Shown here: piece after piece, positions 1 through 6,129 of the stretch
Numbering within the stretch: position 1 is the stretch's first letter
Layout of the letters: every line of letters starts with the position of its first letter
Assembly (NCBI GenBank): GCA_022840405.1
Contig: JALHJR010000061.1
Span: 1-7,191 of the forward strand
Direction: 5' to 3'
DNA from: Tepidanaerobacter acetatoxydans_A
GTDB taxonomy: Bacteria; Bacillota; Thermosediminibacteria; Thermosediminibacterales; Tepidanaerobacteraceae
DNA length: 7,191 nucleotides
Notes under the pieces: model-generated
Databases searched by the model: none
What the model was told of the DNA's origin: nothing
The model's input: the letters and a program-made list of their open reading frames with translations, nothing else
Made by a program: the position numbers and the translations under genes

Positions 1-19
1 GGGGGTTTTGTATTCCCAT
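1..19 (-). CDS. Possible 5' end of a minus-strand gene leaving the window (6 codons visible)
   Basis: An ATG at 19-17 on the minus strand is followed by five open codons (MGIQNP) before the window ends. It is preceded by a purine-rich AGGTAGGTG (33-25) at a suitable distance, and a perfect TATAAT occurs at 45-40. The TATAAT would put the transcript start only about 14 nt before the ATG, which is tight, and I see no good -35 box. The product cannot be told from six residues. The call rests only on the ribosome binding site and start codon. Confidence 0.35.
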
Positions 20-45
20 TTCATCACCTACCTAGTATTATTATA

Positions 46-241
46 CCTGATAATTTAAGAGTATAACAGAGGTTTTGTCTCTTTAATTCAATTTTACTAC
101 TAATTTCTCAGTAGAGCATCAAGTTACCTCTTATACCCATAATTTTTAAGGAATCAGATAAATGAGATGTATTCATCTATGTCTTTTTGTGGGCTTTGGG
201 TTTGAAATTAGACGATAGGATGGAGATAAGGAAAGCATAAG
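46..241. other. Non-coding stretch with no recognised feature
   Basis: All six frames here are broken by stops. I see no recognisable protein remnant, RNA gene or strong inverted repeat. It may be the upstream region of the minus-strand start at position 19, or further decayed mobile-element DNA like that to its right. Confidence 0.5.
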
Positions 242-288
242 AAAGACACCTCGCAAGTATCTCTACCTGTGAGGTATCTGTGTTTTTT
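242..288 (+). terminator. Hairpin with T-run; copy 1 of a dispersed loop-conserved hairpin
   Basis: Arms at 242-255 and 268-281 enclose the 12-nt loop AGTATCTCTACC and are followed, after one base, by six T (283-288), as in an intrinsic terminator reading rightward. The stem has two mismatches and one G-T pair. The 40 nt at 242-281 match 3289-3328 at 37 positions, and the loop is identical. No intact gene ends here on the plus strand, so this copy may be a relic or a mobile repeat. Confidence 0.6.
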
Positions 289-311
289 AGCTCAAACCCG
301 CTTGTTGCCGT

Positions 312-352
312 GCCCGTCCGTTTTCGACAAAATTCGGGCGGTGCCAGGCACC
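312..352. repeat. REP-like palindromic element with GGTGCCAGGCACC core
   Basis: The 13-bp near-perfect palindrome GGTGCCAGGCACC lies at 340-352. It is joined to a second foldable segment (312-339) in which GCCCG (312-316) can pair with CGGGC (335-339) around TTTTCGACAAAA. From memory, GGTGCCTGGCACC-type motifs are scattered between genes in many Firmicutes and other bacteria, which resembles REP/RAYT-type repeats. No transposase is visible here. It directly abuts the point where the phage pseudogene stops being recognisable, suggesting insertion into it. Confidence 0.5.
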
Positions 353-848
353 TTTGCCATCAAGAGCTTTAAGAGGTGCAGTAACTTTCATTTAAAGACT
401 TTTGCCCACATCCTCCATCTTTTTGTCTGCATTCTGCAGGTATTACCCTCTTAGAAAGCTTATACCATCTAGAGGACTGAAGCTCTATTTCCTGATTTAC
501 TTTCTTTAAATCCTGCTCCATATAGGCAAGTTGTATCTTTGCCTTATTTAGTTTTATCTCTAATTCCTGGGTCGCTTTAGCATCAGCTCCTTTAGTTTCC
601 TACAGACTTTTGGTGGGCTCCTTCTAATACCTTTACCTTTTGTCGCCGCAATTCTGTCTGTTTAGTTAGACTATCAGACTTAAGTTTTAAGCTGTCTAAT
701 TCTTTACCGTGTTTACCCATCTCACTACTTGCCAGCTTAAACTCCATTGAACCTTTCTCATCTCTCGGTTTAAGCTCGAGATGCCATTTTGAAAGCTGAT
801 GGAGTCTAGACCGATTTTGACATTTAGCTGCCCGATTTCTTTAGCTAA
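353..848 (-). pseudogene. Degraded N-terminus of a phage tail tape-measure protein
   Basis: Reading the minus strand from 848, the pieces fit the start of a siphophage/TP901-type tape-measure protein, which sets tail length. The first frame gives NVKIGLDSISFQNGIS and continues to about 747. A frameshift near 744-746 leads to EFKLASSEMGKHGKELDS. A second near 596-601 leads to TKGADAKATQELEIKL and a coiled-coil-like stretch. A third at 440-456 leads to NADKKMEDVGKSL, then an in-frame TAA (394-392), then MKVTAPLKAL. All three frames are used. The original start was probably at 848-846: AGGTGG lies 7 nt upstream, but the codon is now TTA. Homology stops near 353, next to a GGTGCC palindrome. The family call rests on remembered conservation of these motifs. 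About 165 residues of a protein usually many hundreds long remain, so this is a prophage relic. Confidence 0.8.
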
Positions 849-885
849 TTTCTCACCACCTTTTAGACATGAAAAAAGCACCTCA

Positions 886-967
886 TTGTAAAAAGCACAA
901 AAGAACCGTCCCTGTGTGTACATATCTTGTAAAAAGCACAAAAGAACCGTCCCTGTGTGTACATATC
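886..967. repeat. Perfect 41-bp direct tandem duplication carrying an AGAACCGTCCC core
   Basis: Positions 886-926 and 927-967 are identical over 41 bp. Each unit contains ACAAAAGAACCGTCCCTGTG, which reads on the minus strand as GGGACGGTTCTTTTGTG. From memory this GGGACGGTTCT motif is a common dispersed intergenic repeat of Firmicutes, often seen near Y1/RAYT-type transposases. CACA and TGTG at the edges of the core can pair. The array lies directly upstream of the decayed phage gene and inflates a spurious minus-strand reading frame there. Confidence 0.8.
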
Positions 968-994
968 AACGTTAATTACGTAATATCACTAATA

Positions 995-1038
995 AAAAAC
1001 ACCTCCTGATATTTTATGTCATATCAGGAGGTGTTTTT
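995..1038. terminator. Strong bidirectional hairpin terminator after the secreted-protein gene
   Basis: A perfect 18-bp stem (995-1012 with 1021-1038) encloses the 8-nt loop TTTATGTC. The arms begin with A-tracts, so both strands give a GC-richer stem ending in a run of T. It lies about 30 bp past the stop of the minus-strand gene ending at 1068 and fits an intrinsic terminator for it. It would also block rightward transcripts. Confidence 0.88.
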
Positions 1039-1067
1039 ATTTATCGATATAACTGAGTGCCTGGCCC

Positions 1068-2375
1068 TTAATCTCGCTCCACCTGCTTCACCTGCTCCGC
1101 TTGCTCCATTAGCTGTTGTATATATTCTTCCTGGCTAATGGTATTGCTTAAATCAGGAAGCTCAAGGTCTGCTCCGTAATCATACAATTGATAGTCGCCT
1201 TTCATCTTTAATTCAAGACTTATCGGCATTTCCAGAATTTTCGATAATTCTTCAGTTTCATCTACTTCTTCCATTGCTGCTATTGCCTCGATTAATTGTT
1301 TAAAGTCTATTTGCATATTTAAATCGAAATTCATGTAATCGGGTAATAAGGTTTCTTTATCAATTAAGGTGTCTATATAGTATTCGGTATTGATATTATT
1401 AAGAATAATCTCGAATACCTTTTCAAACATTTCATTAAAATCTTCAGCTTCCTGTGCATCCATATCCGATTGTGCACCGATGGATTCTATAAATGCTGTT
1501 ATATCAAAATTGTTCAGAGTCTCTTCTGTTAACTTCTTAAAGCTGTCAGCATCAATATAATTTTTAATGGTGTAATATTTTTTACCATCTTTTTCTACAT
1601 CTTCACCGAATACATTAATAACGCCGGCCTTATTCATCATTTCCATAGATTGTTGAGGGGTAATTTGCATTAACTCATTAATATCAGGCATCCCCTCTAC
1701 CTTAGCCAAATCCTGAACTATCCACTGGTCAGACATTGGATTTTTCTGGTAAATGGCATTGTCCTGCCAAACAATCTCTGTAACCATTTCTTCGCCAAGA
1801 CCTGCTGCTTCCAATTCTTCGGGACTAAGCCCCAACTCCTCCAGCTCATCCATAGGCATGTTCATAATCTGCTTCATATACATGGCCATCGGTTCGTATT
1901 GAAAAATTCCTTCAATTGTAGCTTCCATTTTTGGCATATCCGGAATTTCGATTAAATCTTGAATTCCTTCAAGAGCATACTCAACCTGATAGCTGCCTTT
2001 CATCTTGTAAGTATTAGCCTCTTTAAGGCTTTCAGAATACTTTATAACTAGTTCGTCTGCTGTAAAATCTCCTGCTTTTTCCCTCCAAGATACTATTACC
2101 TGATTATTGTCATTATCCCAGGAGACCGACCCGCCTTGACTTTCAAATAATTTTCGAATTGGAACTATCGGCTCGTTCCCTACTTCTAAGCCTGGAATTT
2201 TCTTAAGAGCTGCAGCCGATGTATAAGTTGTACCATCCTTTAAAGTAATGTCTGCCTGATATTCCTTACCGTTAAAAATCAACTTGACCTGTTCTCCGGC
2301 AAAAGCCGCAGGTGCTGCCAAAAGCATGATAAGTAAAGCAATTAAAAACTTATTTCCTATCTTCCTAGATAACAT
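1068..2375 (-). CDS. Secreted protein with copper-amine-oxidase-like N-terminal domain
   Basis: The 435-residue product starts with a cleavable signal peptide: basic MLSRKIGNK, a hydrophobic core, and a likely cut after AAFA near residue 26. No lipobox cysteine is present, so it is probably exported rather than lipid-anchored. Residues about 30-97 look like one Cu_amine_oxidN1 domain, with the VPIRKLFESQGGSVSWD hallmark. Despite the name, this domain is a wall- or surface-associated module and not an oxidase. Residues about 105-415 resemble the LppX/LolA-like beta-sheet family annotated as DUF6612 in Clostridia, including a Met-rich MAMYMKQIMNMPM stretch. The start is supported by GGAGGG (2388-2383), 7 nt before the ATG. 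A strong hairpin follows the stop. The molecular role is unknown. Binding of a lipid or other ligand at the cell surface is inferred from fold resemblance only. Confidence 0.85.
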   Translation of the reverse strand: MLSRKIGNKFLIALLIMLLAAPAAFAGEQVKLIFNGKEYQADITLKDGTTYTSAAALKKIPGLEVGNEPIVPIRKLFESQGGSVSWDNDNNQVIVSWREKAGDFTADELVIKYSESLKEANTYKMKGSYQVEYALEGIQDLIEIPDMPKMEATIEGIFQYEPMAMYMKQIMNMPMDELEELGLSPEELEAAGLGEEMVTEIVWQDNAIYQKNPMSDQWIVQDLAKVEGMPDINELMQITPQQSMEMMNKAGVINVFGEDVEKDGKKYYTIKNYIDADSFKKLTEETLNNFDITAFIESIGAQSDMDAQEAEDFNEMFEKVFEIILNNINTEYYIDTLIDKETLLPDYMNFDLNMQIDFKQLIEAIAAMEEVDETEELSKILEMPISLELKMKGDYQLYDYGADLELPDLSNTISQEEYIQQLMEQAEQVKQVERD

Positions 2376-2395
2376 TAATTTTCCCTCCAGATTTT

Positions 2396-2584
2396 TTAGT
2401 TAAACAATATACCTTTATTATATTCTGCAATATAGATATTAAATCCTTTTTTGGTTTTAAAATATTTTATAATTTCTTCACTGAAAATGCAATCAATAAT
2501 ATCTTCAACTTTCATAACTCTTTGCTGCATCCTGATTATTACATGATTGCACCACTTGATTTTGTAAATTCTTATTAAGTTTTT
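2396..2584 (-). pseudogene. DUF4258-like remnant in the gap upstream of the secreted-protein gene
   Basis: The minus-strand frame is open from a stop at 2617-2615 down to TAA at 2398-2396. Its middle reads YKIKWCNHVIIRMQQRVMKV, then EDIIDCIFSEEIIKYF, then KGFNIYIAEYNKG. This matches the DUF4258 pattern of an NH/HA..RM..R core followed by an acidic ED motif and E-I-I-x-Y. DUF4258 proteins are small and often toxin-like or linked to toxin-antitoxin loci. The frame has no ATG or well-placed ribosome binding site before the core; ATGs at 2530 and 2515 lie inside it. The usual C-terminal strand is also short or divergent. I therefore call it a probable remnant, although a short protein from 2530 or 2515 is possible. 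It ends 20 bp before the secreted-protein start, close enough for co-transcription. The family call is from memory of the motif. Confidence 0.4.
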
Positions 2585-2637
2585 ATTTTTCCTGTATAAG
2601 TGTATAAGCAGGCACTAACCCCTTTCGCTTTTACACC

Positions 2638-2666
2638 TTGACGCACGCATCTGAATAGACTATATA
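2638..2666 (+). promoter_or_regulatory. Sigma-A-type promoter for the DUF4163/DUF3298 gene
   Basis: TTGACG (2638-2643) and TATATA (2661-2666) are separated by exactly 17 bp, close to the housekeeping consensus. Transcription would begin near 2673. The AAGGAG ribosome binding site follows at 2681-2686 and the ATG at 2698, giving a short leader. No operator-like palindrome overlaps it, so expression may be constitutive. Confidence 0.75.
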
Positions 2667-2697
2667 AAACATCTTCTTTTAAGGAGTGAGATATTTA

Positions 2698-3279
2698 ATG
2701 ATACAAAATCAACCCCGTGCGACTATTAAAACCCACCGTATAAAAAAAGAAAGATTAGATGTGGAATATCCGGTAGTCGAAGGATTGGCCGATAAAAACG
2801 TGGAACAGTATATCAATTCGGTTTTAATGGGTATTGTAAATACCTTGATAGAGAAAACCGGTTATTACGAAAACCCCGCAACCGATGTGACAGGAAGATA
2901 TCATATAAGAACAAACGAGAATGGCTTTTTAAGCATTTCCATCGAAATGTATTGGTTCGCCGGCGGTGCTCACGGCATGACGGTCCTAAAATCAGTTACT
3001 TTCAATTTAGGCACTGGAAACATATATCGTCTGGAAGATCTTTTTAAAGAAAATGCAAATTATGTAAAGTCCCTGTCCGACATAATAAAACGTCAGATAA
3101 AGGAAAAAAACATACCTATTATAGCTGATTTTACAGAGATAAAGCCCGACCAGGATTATTATATAGAAAACAGAACTCTTATGATATATTTCCAGTTATA
3201 TGAACTTGCACCTTATGTTTATGGTTTCATAACTTTTCCCATACCTACCCGAGAAATCCAGGATATCATTCAGCCATAA
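2698..3279 (+). CDS. DUF4163/DUF3298 (RsiV-like) domain protein, 193 aa
   Basis: Residues about 20-60 fit DUF4163 (DVEYPVVEGLADKNVEQYIN). Residues about 85-183 fit DUF3298, with GGAHGMTVLKSVTFNLGTG, then LEDLF, then LYELAPYVYGFITFPIP. The same fold forms the extracellular part of the anti-sigma factor RsiV, but this protein has no signal peptide and no membrane segment, and lacks the cytoplasmic sigma-binding part. It resembles the short stand-alone Bacillus and Clostridia members that contain GYYENP. Its function is unknown. I chose the ATG at 2698 because AAGGAG (2681-2686) lies 11 nt before it. An in-frame GTG at 2686 would overlap that ribosome binding site. The gene is monocistronic, with its own promoter upstream and a hairpin 9 bp past the stop. 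Confidence 0.85.
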   Translation: MIQNQPRATIKTHRIKKERLDVEYPVVEGLADKNVEQYINSVLMGIVNTLIEKTGYYENPATDVTGRYHIRTNENGFLSISIEMYWFAGGAHGMTVLKSVTFNLGTGNIYRLEDLFKENANYVKSLSDIIKRQIKEKNIPIIADFTEIKPDQDYYIENRTLMIYFQLYELAPYVYGFITFPIPTREIQDIIQP

Positions 3280-3288
3280 TACGATCAT

Positions 3289-3328
3289 AAAGACACCTCA
3301 CAAGTATCTCTACCTGTGAGGTGTCTTT
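3289..3328. terminator. Bidirectional hairpin between convergent genes; copy 2 of the loop-conserved hairpin
   Basis: A perfect 14-bp stem (3289-3302 with 3315-3328) encloses the loop AGTATCTCTACC. It sits between the stops of the converging genes at 3279 and 3406 and would end both, each arm closing with TTT rather than a long T-run. It is 37/40 identical to 242-281, and ACCCRCTTGTT follows both copies a few bases downstream, so the shared unit is longer than the stem. Confidence 0.75.
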
Positions 3329-3405
3329 GCACCCACTTGTTTTTTCTTATAATCTATGTTACTGTTTTATTACACTTTGATTTTTAATTTTTCAAGCCAT
3401 GGCAA

Positions 3406-4743
3406 TTAGCTTTCTTCATAGCTAATCTCCATGGTTACTTTTTTCTCTAAAATAAAACCATATGCTATTGCAAAAGCAAATATGCAGAGATTTCCTATAA
3501 CTGCTGCTTTGGAAATATTTCTTGCAAGCAAGAAAGTTTGAACTACATTTATTCCTGCAGAAACTATTGCGAAAAACCACAACATACCGTTACTTACATG
3601 GAATTTAGACCTTTCCCATATATCCGGTATAACCTTAGGCAGTCTTACTATCGAAATTGACAGTATTATTAAAAACCCCCTGTTTATAAATAAAACCATA
3701 TTGCCGACAAATCCGATATCCCATCCGGTCAATATAGGCAGTATGCCTACAATATAGAAAAGCAGCAGCAAATAAACCGGCGTCTTATATTTTGGATGTA
3801 ATTTTCCGAGTGTTTTGGGAAACCAGCCGTCAACACATGCTTGTAAGACAGGCTTTGTTATTCCACCTATTTGAGAATTAAGTGTCGTAGTAAGTGCAAA
3901 CAAGGCTCCACATACTATAAAGAATACGTATAACGGCTTTGGCAGTATTTCGGCAGCCACCACAGTAAGTGGCTGGTTTGCTACTTCAGGCACTGGCAGC
4001 ACTCCTGCTGCAACAATTGACATCAACCCATATAGTAGGGCTACGCAGATAGTAGATACTACAATCACAAATGGTATGTCTTTTACCGGATTTTTTGCTT
4101 CGGCTCCGTAATTTAATACTATACTTGCACCTCCTGTGGCAAAGGTTAAAAATGCAGCCGTTGACAGCAACCCTAACACTCCTGATGTCATATAATACGG
4201 TTCACTGAAAAATCCAGGCTGCACTTTAGGCAATCCAAATCCGGTAAATACTGCCAATGCCATTGCTAAGACAACAACCATTATGTTCTGTAGCTTTGAC
4301 GCCTGCTGAATTCCAAAATAATTTGTTATGAAAAAAAGTGTCATTATCCCTGCAGATACTAATTTGTGCGGTATGCCAGGTATGATGGAAAGAAAATAAT
4401 CGGCAAATGACAGTGCATACATAGCTATGGATATATTGCCCACTATATATGTAATTATATACATCCCTGCCCATTTGGGGCTTGTCAAAAACGCTATCTG
4501 CGTATAATTCCCGCCTCTCATCCTTACGGTTCCACCGAGAATTATTATAGGTATTTCCTGTATCAATACAAAAACCGCTGCGATGATAAATGCCCAGAAA
4601 ACTGATTTACCTGTCATGCCAATGGCTATTCCGGTCATAGACATGATCCCTGCACCAATAATTTGACCCGCAGCCATTGCCATAAGGTCCCACCTGCCCA
4701 AAACCCTGTTTAGGTCCTTTGTGCTAACACTTGCATCGCTCAT
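3406..4743 (-). CDS. APC-superfamily amino-acid permease
   Basis: The product is a 445-residue hydrophobic protein with about 12 membrane segments, the usual length and layout for the amino acid-polyamine-organocation family. Segment 1 has the substrate-backbone-binding motif GQIIGAGIMSMTG (26-38). The segment-6 region has FATGGASIVLNYGAEAKNP (about 201-219), matching the family's conserved glycine-rich break and the E-x-K-N-P turn. The substrate cannot be read from the sequence. Because a C-S lyase gene lies 87 bp upstream on the same strand, import or exchange of a sulfur or related amino acid is a reasonable inference. The ATG at 4743 is preferred because AAGGAGG (4760-4754) sits 10 nt upstream. 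The earlier in-frame ATG at 4764 would place that site inside the coding region and has no ribosome binding site of its own. The shared hairpin at 3289-3328 ends the transcript. Confidence 0.9.
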   Translation of the reverse strand: MSDASVSTKDLNRVLGRWDLMAMAAGQIIGAGIMSMTGIAIGMTGKSVFWAFIIAAVFVLIQEIPIIILGGTVRMRGGNYTQIAFLTSPKWAGMYIITYIVGNISIAMYALSFADYFLSIIPGIPHKLVSAGIMTLFFITNYFGIQQASKLQNIMVVVLAMALAVFTGFGLPKVQPGFFSEPYYMTSGVLGLLSTAAFLTFATGGASIVLNYGAEAKNPVKDIPFVIVVSTICVALLYGLMSIVAAGVLPVPEVANQPLTVVAAEILPKPLYVFFIVCGALFALTTTLNSQIGGITKPVLQACVDGWFPKTLGKLHPKYKTPVYLLLLFYIVGILPILTGWDIGFVGNMVLFINRGFLIILSISIVRLPKVIPDIWERSKFHVSNGMLWFFAIVSAGINVVQTFLLARNISKAAVIGNLCIFAFAIAYGFILEKKVTMEISYEES

Positions 4744-4784
4744 GATTATATCTCCTCCTTGCAAAATTTAATAAATATATATAC

Positions 4785-4821
4785 CCCTTTTCCTGCATAT
4801 GTTTTTACTGCAGGAAAAGGG
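4785..4821. promoter_or_regulatory. Intercistronic hairpin between lyase and permease genes
   Basis: A perfect 13-bp stem, CCCTTTTCCTGCA (4785-4797) with its complement at 4809-4821, encloses an 11-nt loop. It begins about 10 bp past the lyase stop. On the minus strand it is followed by TATATATATTTATT rather than a U-run, so it is a weak or partial terminator, or an mRNA processing or stability element that would set the lyase-to-permease ratio. Confidence 0.6.
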
Positions 4822-4830
4822 AGTTTGGGA

Positions 4831-6021
4831 TCATTTGCCGTATGCTTCGTTTATAGCTTTGGATATTCTTTCTAATCCCTGCTCAAGCAAGCTTTTCGGG
4901 CACGCAAAATTTAGCCTGATAAATCCTTCTCCGCCCTTGCCAAACCAAGTTCCGCCATCTAAAGCAACTTTTCCTTTCTTATAAACAACACTTTCTAATT
5001 TTTTGCCGTCTGGTTCATACTCCCTTAAATCAAGCCAGCCCAGATAAGTCCCTTGAGGCTCAATCAGTTTTGCTTTTGGAAGATGTTTTGCAAGGTAATA
5101 ATGAATAAACTTTATGCTTTCTTCCAAATAATCTAAAAGCTGATCTAGCCAGTCTTCACACTCGTTGTACGCTGCTTCAAGAGCCGCGATGCTAAATGGG
5201 TTTTGACCGCCAATCGCATTTTTCTCCAGTATTCTTTCAAATTTCTCCCTAAGCACAGAATTTGGTATGATAATATTGGATGCTTGCATACCCGCAAGGT
5301 TAAATGTTTTACTTGGTGCGGTACATGTTATAGAGTTTGCAGCAAATTCTTCCTTTATGGAAGCAAACATCGTATGCTTGTACCTTGAAAAGACTAAATC
5401 ATTGTGAATTTCATCAGCAAGAACAATTACATCATTTTTGCAGCAGATGTCACCGATTTTTTCCAGTTCTTCTTTTGTCCAAACCCTCGAAACAGGGTTA
5501 TGCGGGCTACAGAGTATGAAAAGTGTCAGTTTCGGATCCCTTGCCTTCTTTTCAAAATCCTCAAAATCCATTTCATAATAATCTCCGTTAAACTTTAATG
5601 TATTATCGACTATATGGCAGCCATTGTTTTCTATTGCACCGTGGAAAGGATAATACACCGGATTTTGTATCATTATCTTATCCCCCGGCATGCAAAAAGC
5701 TTGGATCGCATAGTTAATCGCCGGCACCACTCCTGGAGTAAACTCAATCCATTCTCTCTTTATTTCCCACCCGTGGCGCCTCTTTGTCCAATTTATTATT
5801 GCTTCATAATAAGAATCTGGCCTGCTGCTATACCCGTAGATACCATGCTCGGCCCGCTTTACAACTGCATCAACTATAGGCCTTGCTGCTTTAAAATCCA
5901 TGTCAGCTACCCAAAACGGCAGAACATCCTCTACACCGAACATCTCTTGCAGAGTTTTTTTGTCCCATTTTGCCGAATTAGTTCCTGAGCGATCAATTAC
6001 TTCGTCAAAGTTATACCTCAT
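4831..6021 (-). CDS. PLP-dependent C-S lyase/aminotransferase, MalY/PatB family
   Basis: The 396-residue product matches the whole length of the MalY/PatB class (fold type I PLP enzymes; E. coli MalY and B. subtilis PatB are about 390 residues). These enzymes cleave cystathionine or cysteine by beta-elimination, giving pyruvate, ammonia and homocysteine or sulfide. Visible motifs are LPFWVADMDF near residue 35, SPHNP with Asn175 contacting PLP, ADEIHND with Asp203 facing the pyridine nitrogen, APSKTFNLAG with the Schiff-base Lys238, and FIRLNFACP with carboxylate-binding Arg369. The usual NPHNPxGR is SPHNPVSR here, a small deviation. The start is ATG 6021, as in PatB-type N-termini (NFDxxxxRxGT); GGGAGAGG lies 5 nt upstream. 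An ATG at 6036 would overlap that site. It is the middle gene of a likely XRE-lyase-permease transcript, with an 18-bp palindrome 23 bp before the start. Aminotransferase activity is an alternative. Confidence 0.9.
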   Translation of the reverse strand: MRYNFDEVIDRSGTNSAKWDKKTLQEMFGVEDVLPFWVADMDFKAARPIVDAVVKRAEHGIYGYSSRPDSYYEAIINWTKRRHGWEIKREWIEFTPGVVPAINYAIQAFCMPGDKIMIQNPVYYPFHGAIENNGCHIVDNTLKFNGDYYEMDFEDFEKKARDPKLTLFILCSPHNPVSRVWTKEELEKIGDICCKNDVIVLADEIHNDLVFSRYKHTMFASIKEEFAANSITCTAPSKTFNLAGMQASNIIIPNSVLREKFERILEKNAIGGQNPFSIAALEAAYNECEDWLDQLLDYLEESIKFIHYYLAKHLPKAKLIEPQGTYLGWLDLREYEPDGKKLESVVYKKGKVALDGGTWFGKGGEGFIRLNFACPKSLLEQGLERISKAINEAYGK

Positions 6022-6044
6022 AACAACCTCTCCCATCCTAATAT

Positions 6045-6062
6045 TTTAAGATAAATCTTAAA
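6045..6062. promoter_or_regulatory. Perfect 18-bp palindrome upstream of the lyase gene, candidate operator
   Basis: TTTAAGAT-AA-ATCTTAAA is a perfect inverted repeat with 8-bp arms and a 2-bp centre, located 23 bp before the lyase ATG, just ahead of its ribosome binding site. It is well placed for a repressor acting on a promoter inside the 108-bp gap, although I cannot identify a convincing -35/-10 pair there. It is different in sequence and spacing from the TTC-N7-GAA sites between the XRE genes. Confidence 0.5.
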
Positions 6063-6129
6063 TAACTCTTTCTTTTTTTGTTAGATTTTAAACATCAATA
6101 TTTGCAACATATTTTTTAATTTCACCATT

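Noticed and set aside
269..454. 61-residue plus-strand open frame
   Set aside because: It lies antisense to the tape-measure remnant and runs through the GGTGCC palindrome; it has no ribosome binding site or family resemblance.
696..941. 81-residue minus-strand open frame as a real protein
   Set aside because: Its first residues are encoded by the 41-bp tandem repeat and its last by a frameshifted part of the tape-measure remnant; only the middle is a decayed phage sequence.
886..967. CRISPR array
   Set aside because: The two 41-bp copies are directly adjacent with no spacer between them, and no cas gene is nearby.
2593..2608. 8-bp tandem repeat TGTATAAG x2 as a regulatory element
   Set aside because: It is short and AT-rich, and not positioned relative to a clear promoter; chance is likely.
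2686..2697. GTG at 2686 as start of the DUF3298 gene
   Set aside because: The GTG lies within the AAGGAGTG ribosome binding site that serves the ATG at 2698.
4226..4474. 82-residue minus-strand frame inside the permease
   Set aside because: It is an out-of-frame shadow of the permease coding region.
5614..5988. 124-residue plus-strand open frame opposite the lyase
   Set aside because: It is antisense to a clearly conserved enzyme and has no ribosome binding site; the other plus-strand frames in 4799-5598 are rejected for the same reason.
6022..6129. Riboswitch or T-box leader upstream of the lyase
   Set aside because: The 108-bp gap is mostly A/T, has only the short palindrome, and shows no T-box or other conserved riboswitch core or a terminator hairpin.
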